A DNA stretch of 64,000 bases from Janthinobacterium sp. SUN073 (GTDB lineage Bacteria > Pseudomonadota > Gammaproteobacteria > Burkholderiales > Burkholderiaceae_D), in contig NZ_JAPUBT010000013.1 of assembly GCF_030397665.1 (NCBI RefSeq), positions 62,001 through 126,000 on the forward strand. The letters run 5' to 3'. The notes under the pieces were generated by a model. It did no database searches. It saw nothing but the letters and a program-made list of their open reading frames with translations, and had not been told where the DNA came from. The number at the start of each line of letters is the position of its first letter. Position 1 is the stretch's first letter. The position numbers were made by a program, and so were the translations under genes. This document shows positions 36,992 to 45,830 of the stretch, piece after piece.

Positions 36992-38443
36992 ATGGTGGCT
37001 ATTTCGACCAAAGCGCCCCTGGTTGTCGATCTTGACGGCACGCTGACGCCAACCGATACCCTGCTTGAATCCATCGTCAAAGTGGTGAAGCAATCCCCGC
37101 TCAGTTTGCTCCGCATGCCGTTCTGGCTCATGCGAGGGCGGGCAGGCTTCAAGGAAGCCATTGCGGCGCATGCCAGCATCTCGGGCGAACACCTCCCTTA
37201 CCGTGCGTCCCTGCTGGATTACCTGCGCGAGGAAAAGCGCAAGGGCCGCATGATTGTCCTGGCGACGGCGGCCCACCATTCGATTGCCGGCAACGTGGCC
37301 AGGCACCTGGGCCTGTTTGACAAGGTGCTGGCGACGCAAGCCGGTCACAACCTCAAGGGCAGGGCCAAGCTGCAAGCCATTCAGGAGCAGGTCGGGCCAT
37401 GCTTTGTGTATGCTGGCGACAGCAAGGCAGATATCCCCATCTGGCAAGCCGCCAAGGCGGCGGTGCTGGTGGATGTCGGCTGGCGTACGGGCCAAACCGT
37501 CCGACGGCATGTACCGATCGAACGCGAGTTTCCGGGTGAGCGCGGCGGGCTGGGCGTGTGGATGAAAGCCCTGCGTGTCCATCAGTGGTTAAAGAATCTG
37601 TTGCTGTTCGTCCCCCTGCTGACGGCATTCTCCTTCCTCGACCTGGGCAAGATGATCACCATGGCCGTGGCCTTCATGGCTTTCTCCTTGGCGGCCTCCG
37701 CCACCTACATGGTCAACGACCTGTGGGACCTGGACAGCGACAGGGCGCACCCCCGCAAGCGGCTGCGCCCTTTTGCCAGTGGCCGCCTGCCGATTCTGAA
37801 GGGCCTGGCCGTGGCGGCGGCGGTGTTGCTCCTGGCCCTGGTTCTGGCCTTCTGCGTGTCCCATGCCTTCCTCCTGATGCTCCTGCTTTACCTCGTGCTG
37901 ACCAGCGCGTATAGCTGGGTGCTCAAGGAATACGTGCTGATTGACGTGCTCATGCTATCCCTGCTGTATACCTTGCGCATCCTGGCAGGTTCGGTTGCTA
38001 TTGGTACCGCCACCAGTTCCTGGTTGCTGGCTTTCTCGGTCTTCATGTTCCTCAGCCTCGCCCTGGTGAAGCGCTGTGCGGAGCTGCTCACCCTGGAAGA
38101 GAATGGCAAGGCAGCCACGCGTGGACGGGATTACCGGGTGACCGACCTGGCGGTGTTGTGGCCCTTGGGGGGCGGGGCAGCCCTCTCTGCCGTGGTGGTG
38201 TTCGGGCTGTTCATCAGTGCGCCGGAAACGCAGGGGCGTTATGGCACCCCGCAGATGCTGTGGCTAGTCGCCCTGGGATTGATTTACTGGCTTGCGCGCC
38301 TGTGGGTGAAAACATCGCGGGGTGAAATGCACGATGACCCGGTGATTTACGCCCTCAAGGACCACGCTAGCCGCATGACCGTATGCGCCATGGTAGCGAT
38401 CATGCTGGGAGCGCATTTCCTCGTATTGGGTAGCTACCCATGA
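36992..38443 (+). CDS. HAD phosphatase-UbiA prenyltransferase fusion
   Basis: A 483-residue two-domain protein. Residues 1-205 are a HAD-family phosphatase: nucleophile D13xD15 in VVDLDGT, and GDSKADIPIW as motif IV. Residues about 206-483 form a UbiA-family membrane prenyltransferase with eight or nine spans and the metal/diphosphate motif NDLWDLDSD at 242-250. The entry stretch RVHQWLKNLLLF resembles decaprenyl-phosphate phosphoribosyltransferases (DPPR synthase), which attach phosphoribose to polyprenyl phosphate; the HAD domain could then remove the 5'-phosphate (inference). AGGGAG precedes ATG 36992; longer in-frame starts lack a ribosome binding site. Its stop overlaps the next gene (ATGA). 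Confidence 0.88.
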   Translation: MVAISTKAPLVVDLDGTLTPTDTLLESIVKVVKQSPLSLLRMPFWLMRGRAGFKEAIAAHASISGEHLPYRASLLDYLREEKRKGRMIVLATAAHHSIAGNVARHLGLFDKVLATQAGHNLKGRAKLQAIQEQVGPCFVYAGDSKADIPIWQAAKAAVLVDVGWRTGQTVRRHVPIEREFPGERGGLGVWMKALRVHQWLKNLLLFVPLLTAFSFLDLGKMITMAVAFMAFSLAASATYMVNDLWDLDSDRAHPRKRLRPFASGRLPILKGLAVAAAVLLLALVLAFCVSHAFLLMLLLYLVLTSAYSWVLKEYVLIDVLMLSLLYTLRILAGSVAIGTATSSWLLAFSVFMFLSLALVKRCAELLTLEENGKAATRGRDYRVTDLAVLWPLGGGAALSAVVVFGLFISAPETQGRYGTPQMLWLVALGLIYWLARLWVKTSRGEMHDDPVIYALKDHASRMTVCAMVAIMLGAHFLVLGSYP

Positions 38444-38805
38444 AAACGCTCTGCATTGCCATCCTGAGCATCGCGCTATCCGTCATGGCGCAGTTCTCAT
38501 TGAAGACTGGCATGTCCGGTGCAGGCGTGAAGGCAATGATGGCAGAGCCCAGGTCCTTCATGACCCTCATCAATATTCTTACGGACAAGTATGTCCTGGG
38601 GGGCTTCCTCCTCTATGGCTTGGGAGCGGTGGCCTGGCTTGGCGTGCTGTCGCAATGGGATGTGAGCAAGGCCTATCCCCTGGTAGGCCTGGGATTCGTG
38701 CTCACCCTGCCCATCGCTTACCTGCTAGGCGAGCAGGTAAGCCTGCCCCGTGTGATTGGCGTGGCGCTGATTTGTGCAGGGGTGTGGTTGGTGGGGAGGA
38801 GTTGA
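38440..38805 (+). CDS. SMR/EamA-type four-span small membrane protein
   Basis: A 121-residue protein with four hydrophobic spans and the length of small multidrug resistance proteins and of ArnE/ArnF-type undecaprenyl-sugar flippase subunits. The C-terminal half shows the common ...KAYPLVGLGFVLT and GVALICAGVWLVG pattern. Placed between a prenyltransferase and a glycosyltransferase, it is best read as the flippase for the lipid-linked sugar (inference). It overlaps the upstream gene by four bases and the downstream gene by one. Confidence 0.82.
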   Translation: MKTLCIAILSIALSVMAQFSLKTGMSGAGVKAMMAEPRSFMTLINILTDKYVLGGFLLYGLGAVAWLGVLSQWDVSKAYPLVGLGFVLTLPIAYLLGEQVSLPRVIGVALICAGVWLVGRS

Positions 38806-40046
38806 TGAATGACAAACATGATACCCAACAACAGCAAGATTGGCTGTGGCTGGTAATCATCGCAGGCATCGGCTGTGCCCTGAGGGTTGCGGCGATGGCC
38901 GGCTTCCAGCATGTGCCAGAAAGCGATGAACTTGCCTACAGGAGTATGGCGCTCAACTTGCTTGGCGGAAACGGCATTGTCGACAGCATGGGCAACCATG
39001 CGATGTATAACGTGGGCTATTCCCTGTTTATTCTCGCCCCTGTCTTTTTCCTCTTTGGCGAAGACCTCCTGGCGGTTCGCTTGGTGAACATGTTCCTGGG
39101 AGGGGCGGCAATCATCCTGTGCTATCTGGTGGCCAAGGAAGCGGGCGCAGGCAGGTTGGGGCGTCTCATCGCCGCACTCGCCTGGGCGCTATACCTTCCG
39201 AACGGCATCTATGGGATGTATCTGGCCAAGGAAAACTTGATGATTCCCCTGATGCTGGGGGTCATGTGGTGCGCACTGAGATTGGCGCGTCAGCCCTCGA
39301 ATACAGTGGCAATCGGCTGCGGGGCACTCTTGGGTCTGCTGGCATTGACTGGCAATGCTGCCTTGTCATTGCTGGCGGTCCTTGCCTTGGCGTTGCTGCT
39401 GTCTCCCGCATCGGTGGTTCAGCGGGCAAGCATGGCCATGCTCGCGCTGTCAGTTGCGTTGGTGATGTCTGGCCCATGGCTGCTCAGGAACATGCAAGTG
39501 ATAGGCGCACCTGTCTTGAACACCAATGGCGGCTTCAATCTGTATGTGGGTAACAACCCGGCTGCGACAGGCATGTTTGTTTCCATCTCGGAGACACCAC
39601 GTGGCCCTACCTGGGATGCCCTTCGGAAAACGGGAGAAGTCCAGGCCTCCGAGACCTTGAAACAGGAAGCTATTTCTTGGGTGCAGGCCCATCCAACTGC
39701 GTTCCTGACGTTGGCCGTGAAGAAAGCGGCTTACTTCTGGACGCCCCCCTTCCATGAGGGAAAAGGAGATCAGTCGTCGGCAGAAAAGCTGGTGCGTCTC
39801 GTGTGGGCGATACAGTTCCTGGTCCTGCTTGCCGCTGCGATTGGGACGCTGCTGATTCCAAGGCTGAGAAATCGGCAGGTCGCCCTGCTCTGGCTGGCGC
39901 TCGCGTGTTACACCGGCGTTCACATGGTGTTTTACGTGATATTGCGATACCGTGAACCCATCATGCCGGTCCTGGCAGTGATGGCGGGCCTGGTGCTGGA
40001 ATCACTCGTGGCCGCCCGTCCCCGGGCCGCGCATCGGGCCAGATAA
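38805..40046 (+). CDS. GT-C (family 39/ArnT-like) glycosyltransferase
   Basis: A 413-residue integral membrane protein with about ten spans. The first periplasmic loop has an acidic ESDELAYRSMA motif (D41, E42) typical of the catalytic Asp/Glu pair of GT-C enzymes that use polyprenyl-phosphate sugars (ArnT, PMT, EmbC classes). It lacks the long C-terminal periplasmic domain of ArnT. It starts on the stop codon of the SMR gene (TGATG) with GGGGAGGAG upstream. Codon use is visibly looser and less G+C-rich than in flanking housekeeping genes. Acceptor unknown. Confidence 0.85.
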   Translation: MNDKHDTQQQQDWLWLVIIAGIGCALRVAAMAGFQHVPESDELAYRSMALNLLGGNGIVDSMGNHAMYNVGYSLFILAPVFFLFGEDLLAVRLVNMFLGGAAIILCYLVAKEAGAGRLGRLIAALAWALYLPNGIYGMYLAKENLMIPLMLGVMWCALRLARQPSNTVAIGCGALLGLLALTGNAALSLLAVLALALLLSPASVVQRASMAMLALSVALVMSGPWLLRNMQVIGAPVLNTNGGFNLYVGNNPAATGMFVSISETPRGPTWDALRKTGEVQASETLKQEAISWVQAHPTAFLTLAVKKAAYFWTPPFHEGKGDQSSAEKLVRLVWAIQFLVLLAAAIGTLLIPRLRNRQVALLWLALACYTGVHMVFYVILRYREPIMPVLAVMAGLVLESLVAARPRAAHRAR

Positions 40047-40499
40047 GATGGGGGCAGTGCTCAGGGGGCCGGAGACTCAATTGCGCAGCCACATCTCCAG
40101 GCGGTAGCTGGCTAGCGCATTCCTGCGCGCCGCATTGCGCATCAAATATGCCTGCACCGTGTACTGGCCGTCTGCCGGCAGGCGACGATGCGGCATATGG
40201 AATTCCTCTCGAACGTGATGCCAGCGCACTCGCCGACGATGCCGTCCATCTTGCGCCAGGCCTCGCGTTTGCCTGTACCGCAGTGCCATCTCATGGTACG
40301 GATTGCGCTTCTCTGCATGCCGCGGTTTGAATAAAGCCACATTCGAATATTGTTATGATATTTCCGCATAAGGAGAATAATTGCTTTGCAATTGTTTATT
40401 TCGCCAATAAAGTTATTTTGGCGATTGTTTATGCGATGGTATATTGTTTGCAATATTTCTTTGGATAAATTTTATCGGAGAGCTTCGCGGGCGTGATGT
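40047..40499. other. AT-rich stretch without an intact gene
   Basis: The first third contains a likely gene remnant on the minus strand. The rest (about 40330-40499) is markedly A+T-rich and holds an imperfect hairpin CGCCAATAA / TTATTTTGGCG (40402-40423) and possible promoter boxes for the next gene. No full gene is supported. Confidence 0.6.
40077..40205 (-). pseudogene. remnant of a secreted-protein C-terminus
   Basis: The last ~35 residues of a minus-strand frame (LPADGQYTVQAYLMRNAARRNALASYRLEMWL) look like the C-terminal beta-strand repeat found in many small secreted proteins with the pattern GDYTVRVYLMRNAARR...YTL. Upstream of about 40205 the frame turns into unlikely His/Arg-rich sequence with no start or signal peptide. 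A truncated or frameshifted gene is therefore the best reading. Confidence 0.4.
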
Positions 40500-40970
40500 A
40501 TGCCTGCAATTCCTATTGCGGCCATTGGTGCGCAGAAAATGTCACGGTCTGAATTGAAGAAAAATCTTGCAATGCATATAGCTGTCGATTCCTCAGGTTC
40601 ACAATGGTTGGTTCTGGAGCGTATATTCGGGAAAAAGAAAGGCTGGCAGCTTGCATCGCTGGCGGATTTTCAAAAAAGAAAATATCTATTTCTCTTGTGC
40701 GATCTACTTGCATTGATTTCCGTCCTGATCGGACTGGCGTGGACTTTATATCCGGGACGTATTTTCCTGCAGTCGTTTCCAGTCAGTATGGTGTTATTGC
40801 TACTGGCCGGAAAAGGCCTGCGTTTTAAAACGGCCGCCGTGCTGCCCGTGGCCAGTCGGGAACGATTGGATATCTTTTTAAAAATCCATCTGGGGCTATT
40901 GCTCCTTGCCATGGTGCTCTGTCTGGTACAGGTGGGATGTGCGCTGCGGCAGATCTATTTGCTGGCCTGA
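40500..40970 (+). CDS. small membrane protein, unknown function
   Basis: A 156-residue protein with a soluble N-terminal ~65 residues and three hydrophobic segments (about 66-82, 90-103 and 130-152). Codon use is A+T-richer than the genome norm. The start is uncertain: ATG 40500 has only a distant GGAGAG, and ATG 40539 is an alternative. No family is recognised. It lies in the islet after the glycosyltransferase gene and is followed by a hairpin terminator. Confidence 0.6.
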   Translation: MPAIPIAAIGAQKMSRSELKKNLAMHIAVDSSGSQWLVLERIFGKKKGWQLASLADFQKRKYLFLLCDLLALISVLIGLAWTLYPGRIFLQSFPVSMVLLLLAGKGLRFKTAAVLPVASRERLDIFLKIHLGLLLLAMVLCLVQVGCALRQIYLLA

Positions 40971-40992
40971 AAAAGTACCCCGTCCGCCACAA

Positions 40993-41029
40993 AAACAGGC
41001 CGCGCTATCACTGATAGGGCGGCCTGTTT
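40993..41029. terminator. bidirectional terminator
   Basis: AAACAGGCCGC pairs with GCGGCCTGTTT around a 15-base loop, between the small membrane gene and the convergent ABC/peptidase gene. Confidence 0.8.
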
Positions 41030-41056
41030 GCGTTGTCTCAAGGTTGCATTGACGCC

Positions 41057-44000
41057 TTAATTCACGCTGACCTCCTTGCGGTTATCGCGCGGGACGCGGT
41101 CGATCATCTTGTTGTACGGATCAACACCCACTTCGAACGGTTTGTCCTTCACGGTGATGGTGATCACCGGGTCGCTGCCCGACACCCTGCGCTTGTCCGT
41201 GAACAGGACTTTTTCGTCTTTTTCCTTGGCGCCAGGGGCGCGTGCGAAGATGGCGATTTCCACCGGCTCGTCATAGGCGCGCGCGCTTTCCTTGCCCTTG
41301 CCGTCGGACTCCAGCTTGGCCAGGTGCAACTGCATGGTGACATCCCACTGGCCATCCTTGCGCTGCACGGCCGACGCTTGCGTCACGCGGTTGTCGTAGA
41401 AGACGATCTTCTCGAACAGGTCCGTGATCAGCGCCTGCTTGTCCTGCGGCGCTTCGGCGCGGATGTAGGCCAGCAGTTCCAGGGTGGTGGTGAACGGCGC
41501 CTGCTGGTAGCCCTTGTCCTGCAGATAGCGTTTCAGGGCACGGTTCAGGGCTTCCTCGCCGAGCTCGTCGCGCAGGCGGTAGAACACCAGGCTGCCTTTG
41601 TTGTAGTGGATGTATTGCTGTCCTTCCACGCGCGCCAGTGGCAGTTCCTCGATGGCTTCACCGCCGCGCCCGCTCAGGTAGCGGTCCAGTTCATAGCGCA
41701 GGAAGCGGCGCATTTTTTCGCGGCCATATTCCTTTTCCATCACCATCAGCGCCGAGTACTGCGACAGCGATTCCATCAGCATGGTGGCGCCCTGCACGTT
41801 GGCGCCGATCACCTGGTGGCCCCACCACTGGTGCGCCATTTCATGCGCCGTGACGTAAAACACGTAGTCGATGTCATCCTTGTCGCGCAGGTCGGCGATG
41901 AAGCCGATGCCTTCCGAATACGGAATCGTATTGGCAAACGACTGCGCGAAGCTCTGGTAGCCGGGGAATTCCAGGATGCGCACCTGCTTGTGCTGGTAGG
42001 GCGTGAACTGGGTGGTGTAATAGTCGAGCGACTTTTGCACGGAGGTAATCATGCGGTCCGTGTTGTAGCCATGCTTTTTATCGAAATAAATTTCGATCGG
42101 CAAGCCTTGCCATTCGCCTTTTTTGACTTCCCAGCGCGCCGACAGGTAGGCAAAGAACGGCATCATCGGCTGGTCCATCTTGTAGCGGTAGTAGCGGCGG
42201 CCATCCTTTTCCCAGCTTGCCTGCAGGTAACCAGGCGCCAGCGCGATCTGCTCGCCGCTGGTGGAAACCGTCGTGTCGAAATGGATCCAGTCGGCATCGC
42301 CGCCCAGCACCGTATTGCCATACGCGGAGGTGTCTTCCAGCTTGGCCATGCGCTGCGGTTCGCCCAGGCCCCGTTTGCGGCGCTCATTGCGATCGGTCAA
42401 CTCCATTTCCTTCGCGTAGCCGAAGTGGGGGAAGAAGGCCTGGTTGTTGAAGAAGCTGCCGTTCAGGTTGACCTGGTCCGGCGCGCCGCTGTTGGTGAAA
42501 CCCTGGTGCGTGATGGCCACCGTGAAGTCCAGCGGCAGGGTGGCGCCCGGCGCCAGGGGCCGGGCCAGCTTGAGGATGCTGAAGCCGAGTTCCTTGTCAT
42601 CGAGCGCGACCTTGTGCTCAGGCAAGTTCAACCAGTGCGTTTCCAGGTCCGGGTTGAGCTGGACGCGCAGGGTGTCGAGCGGCTGCTGCGTCTTGTTTTG
42701 CAGCACGTAGTGGCCCTTGATCAGCACCTTGCGTTGCTCAGGATAGATATCCACATCGGCCTGGATATCTGTGATCTTCAGCTGCGGCAAGCCCTTGTAT
42801 TGCTTGTACAATTTCTCGTAGCGTGCCTGCTTGTCCATGCCGATGTCCGACGTCTCGTACTTGTTCAGCACGTTCGTGTTGTAGAAGATCCAGCCGCCCG
42901 TGCCTGCCCAGCACAGCACGACTACGGCCAGGGCGGCGCCGGCGCGGCCTTGCAGGCGCTGGCGGGCCAGGCGCACGCGCGCGCGCCAGTCGGCGGACAG
43001 GCCGCGCACCCAGAACGCACGGGCCAGCATGATGAGCGCCACGGTAAACAGGCTCCAGTACAGAGAGAACCAGGCCCAGCCGGTCAGGAAGTGGCCATAG
43101 CCATTCATGTCCGAATACTTGATGGCCGGCGTGCCGCCGAAGGCGTACAGATTGTGTTCCAGATGCAGCATGCCCAGCACGGCTTGCGCCACCATCAGCA
43201 GGATCACCAGCAGGTAGCCGATGAACTTGTTATTCGACAGCACTTGCAGGGTGAGGGCGCACAAGCCCATCAGCACGAAGAAGAGGGAACCGAGCAGGGT
43301 GCCTTTCAGGTACAGGCCCAGCTCCACGGGCGCGCCGCCCTTGACGAGCTGGAAACCGATGGCGGTGATGACGCCCACCAGCAGGTAGCCGGCGATGACG
43401 CCGACCAGGGCCGTGCATTTGGCCAGCAGGGGCACCCAGCCGGGTACGGGCATGGCATCGCTGACGTCGGCGATCTTGACCTGGCGCTCCTTGAAGATCA
43501 GCTCACCCGCATAAAAGGTGACGATGATGATCAACAGGAAGCTGAAGCTGTTGTTGATGCTTTGCAGCATCAAATGGGTCATCGGATACACGGCCGTGCC
43601 GTACATGTTCTTGCCCACGCTGGAGCCGGCGATCAGGTTGATGACGCCGAACAGCAGCATGACGAGAAAGGGCACGCTCTTGAAGATGCCGGCGGCATCG
43701 AAGCGCAGGATCTGCCACCACTGGCGCCAGGCCGTTGCCGGGGTAAAGGTGGGAATGCTGCGCGGCAGGTGCGGCGGCGCGGTGACGGCCGGCGCGGCCG
43801 CTGGCGCCTTGTGCTTGCCGAACAGGCGCTTGCCCGTGCCCGTGCGCTGCGGCTTGAACAGGATCACGGTGGCGGCAAACAGCACGACGGTGATACCCAG
43901 CCACAGCAGGCGGTTGGCCAGCAGGAAACCGGACAGTGGCGGCAGGCTGGCATTCGACTCGGCGGCCGTGAAGTAGCGCGTCATGCGGCCAAAGGCGCGC

Positions 44001-44638
44001 ACGCCGAAGGGGTCGAGCAGCACGGCATACCATTCATTGTTGATGTCGCGCGTAAACACGCCGGCCATGGCCCACAGCACGAAAAAGCCCAGCACGCCCA
44101 CGTACACGAGCATCATCGAACGCGTGGTGGCTGCCAGCAGCATCAGCAGGGCGCCGATGAAGAGCAGGTTGGGGATGACGATGACGGCGAAGCTCCAGGC
44201 ATAGGTGTGCAGCGAGAACGCGCCCACGCGTTGCGCATCGACCCAGGGCATGACGGGGCCGAGCATGGTGGCCAGGGCAATGGCGACGAAGATCACCAGG
44301 CAGGCGGCAAAGCCGGCGGCGAAGCGGCCAAACAGGTAGTCCCACTTGCGCATGGGCGTGGCGAACAGCATGTCGGCCATGCCCACTTCGCTGTCGCGCA
44401 GCACGGCGCCGGCGATGAAGACGGTGACGAGAAACATCGCCAGCAGGCTGAAGATGCCCAGCATCTGCGCCACCACGGTGGGAGCGTTGCGGTTGATGTT
44501 GCCGATGGCGCCACCGATCTGCACCGAGTCGCTGGTGGTGGCGCCAAAGGCCATCAGGGCCATGATGACGGCAAAGACCCACAGCAGTGGCTGTTTCAGC
44601 TGGTAGACGAGGTCAAACTTGAAAAATTCCTTCCACAT
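41057..44638 (-). CDS. ABC-2 permease fused to M1 aminopeptidase
   Basis: A 1193-residue protein. The first ~600 residues contain two clusters of membrane spans typical of ABC-2 type permeases, separated by a charged Lys/Pro loop (about 265-300). The C-terminal ~550 residues form an M1-family zinc metallopeptidase with HEMAHQWW at about residue 932 and a Glu ligand about 20 residues later (MLMESLSQY), predicted outside the cytoplasm. The gene lies nine bases from its ATPase partner. The combined form is known from several proteobacteria, but its substrate and why transport is coupled to peptide cleavage are unclear. All metal ligands are present, so the peptidase is probably active. Confidence 0.92.
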   Translation of the reverse strand: MWKEFFKFDLVYQLKQPLLWVFAVIMALMAFGATTSDSVQIGGAIGNINRNAPTVVAQMLGIFSLLAMFLVTVFIAGAVLRDSEVGMADMLFATPMRKWDYLFGRFAAGFAACLVIFVAIALATMLGPVMPWVDAQRVGAFSLHTYAWSFAVIVIPNLLFIGALLMLLAATTRSMMLVYVGVLGFFVLWAMAGVFTRDINNEWYAVLLDPFGVRAFGRMTRYFTAAESNASLPPLSGFLLANRLLWLGITVVLFAATVILFKPQRTGTGKRLFGKHKAPAAAPAVTAPPHLPRSIPTFTPATAWRQWWQILRFDAAGIFKSVPFLVMLLFGVINLIAGSSVGKNMYGTAVYPMTHLMLQSINNSFSFLLIIIVTFYAGELIFKERQVKIADVSDAMPVPGWVPLLAKCTALVGVIAGYLLVGVITAIGFQLVKGGAPVELGLYLKGTLLGSLFFVLMGLCALTLQVLSNNKFIGYLLVILLMVAQAVLGMLHLEHNLYAFGGTPAIKYSDMNGYGHFLTGWAWFSLYWSLFTVALIMLARAFWVRGLSADWRARVRLARQRLQGRAGAALAVVVLCWAGTGGWIFYNTNVLNKYETSDIGMDKQARYEKLYKQYKGLPQLKITDIQADVDIYPEQRKVLIKGHYVLQNKTQQPLDTLRVQLNPDLETHWLNLPEHKVALDDKELGFSILKLARPLAPGATLPLDFTVAITHQGFTNSGAPDQVNLNGSFFNNQAFFPHFGYAKEMELTDRNERRKRGLGEPQRMAKLEDTSAYGNTVLGGDADWIHFDTTVSTSGEQIALAPGYLQASWEKDGRRYYRYKMDQPMMPFFAYLSARWEVKKGEWQGLPIEIYFDKKHGYNTDRMITSVQKSLDYYTTQFTPYQHKQVRILEFPGYQSFAQSFANTIPYSEGIGFIADLRDKDDIDYVFYVTAHEMAHQWWGHQVIGANVQGATMLMESLSQYSALMVMEKEYGREKMRRFLRYELDRYLSGRGGEAIEELPLARVEGQQYIHYNKGSLVFYRLRDELGEEALNRALKRYLQDKGYQQAPFTTTLELLAYIRAEAPQDKQALITDLFEKIVFYDNRVTQASAVQRKDGQWDVTMQLHLAKLESDGKGKESARAYDEPVEIAIFARAPGAKEKDEKVLFTDKRRVSGSDPVITITVKDKPFEVGVDPYNKMIDRVPRDNRKEVSVN

Positions 44639-44647
44639 GGCGGCCCC

Positions 44648-45574
44648 TTACGCTGCCACGGCGGCCGAGGTGGCCGGTGCGGCAGCGGGAGCGGCGGCGC
44701 CGTGGCGGGCAGCGTTGCGCACGTGCAGGAAGTACACGTCTTCCAGATCCGCGGCGATCTGCACGAAGCCGCTGTCTGGCTGGCTGTCGGCATACACATT
44801 GATTTGCGGCTTGCCGCCCACCAGGCGCGTCGACAGCACGTTCAAGGTTTGCTGGTACTGCGCCAGTTCTTCCGTCGTGACACTGCGGCGCCACACCTTG
44901 TTGTGCAAGGTGTCGATGGCCGCCTGCGGTTCGCCCTGCACCAGCACCTGTCCCTTGACGATCATGGCCATGCGCGGGCACAAGTCCGTCACATCGTCGA
45001 CGATGTGCGTCGACAGAATCACCACCACTTGCTCGCCGATCTTCGCCAGCAGGTTCAGGAAGCGGTTGCGTTCGTCCGGGTCCAGGCCGGCAGTAGGCTC
45101 ATCGACGATCACCAGGCGCGGTGCGCCCAGCAGCGCCTGGGCGATGCCGAAGCGCTGGCGCATGCCGCCCGAATACGTTCCCAGGTTGCGCTTGCGCGCT
45201 TCCCACAGATTGGTTTGCTGCAGCAAGGCTTCCACGGCTTCCTTGCGCGGGCCCTTTTCCGTCAAACCTTTCAAGACGGCAAAGTGGTTGAGCAAGGTTT
45301 CCGCGCTGACCTTCGGATACACGCCGAAATCCTGCGGCAAATAGCCCAGCTGGCGGCGCAGGCTGGCCTTGTCCTTGAGCACATCGAGACCATCGAAATG
45401 GATGCTGCCGCTGTCGGGATCTTGCAAGGTGGCAATGGTACGCATCAGCGAGGACTTTCCTGCGCCATTCGGTCCCAGCAAGCCGAACATTCCGTTGGGA
45501 ATCTCCAGGCTGACATCATTGATGGCCTTGACGCCATTGGCATACGTTTTGTTCAGCTGTTTGATCGATAGCAT
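44648..45574 (-). CDS. ABC transporter ATP-binding protein, partner of the permease-peptidase
   Basis: A 308-residue ABC ATPase. Walker A GPNGAGKSS (about 38), signature YSGGMRQR (about 134), Walker B RLVIVDEPTAGLD (about 154) and H-loop STHIVDD are present. A ~90-residue C-terminal extension ends in an Ala-rich tail. The ATG at 45574 is preferred: GGAGAG lies seven bases upstream, and the MLSIKQLNKTY start is typical. The next gene starts nine bases after its stop, so the pair is an operon. Confidence 0.93.
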   Translation of the reverse strand: MLSIKQLNKTYANGVKAINDVSLEIPNGMFGLLGPNGAGKSSLMRTIATLQDPDSGSIHFDGLDVLKDKASLRRQLGYLPQDFGVYPKVSAETLLNHFAVLKGLTEKGPRKEAVEALLQQTNLWEARKRNLGTYSGGMRQRFGIAQALLGAPRLVIVDEPTAGLDPDERNRFLNLLAKIGEQVVVILSTHIVDDVTDLCPRMAMIVKGQVLVQGEPQAAIDTLHNKVWRRSVTTEELAQYQQTLNVLSTRLVGGKPQINVYADSQPDSGFVQIAADLEDVYFLHVRNAARHGAAAPAAAPATSAAVAA

Positions 45575-45604
45575 GTGCAGCACTCTCCAGAGCTTGGGTC
45601 TAAA

Positions 45605-45627
45605 AGCCGGCAGATACCTGTCTGCCG
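45605..45627. repeat. hairpin in the leader of the ABC operon
   Basis: CCGGCAGA pairs with TCTGCCGG around a six-base loop, about 30 bases before the ATPase start codon. No T run is on the operon side; possible leader structure. Confidence 0.35.
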
Positions 45628-45830
45628 GTCTGTGCAAGGGGATCGCCCTTGTTTTCTGTCAACCGCGATGGCGGATGTTACTTAAGGGAAATAATATATA
45701 AGCAATTGGAAAAAAAGTAATCTTTTTGCGACCGGAGGTGGAAAAACGGGCATGAAATGCCCCAGGCGGGGATGAGTGACGGTGATAAGATCGCGCACTG
45801 GATCGACACGACCGTGGAGGAAAGCTTTTC

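Noticed and set aside
40142..40453. 103-residue minus-strand open frame
   Set aside because: It has no ribosome binding site or motif and mixes AT-rich and GC-rich composition; the remnant call in the other frame is more credible.
41033..45571. A 1512-residue plus-strand open frame
   Set aside because: It is antisense to the permease-peptidase and ATPase genes, rich in His/Gln/Arg/Gly with no domains; it is a product of strong G+C bias at third codon positions.
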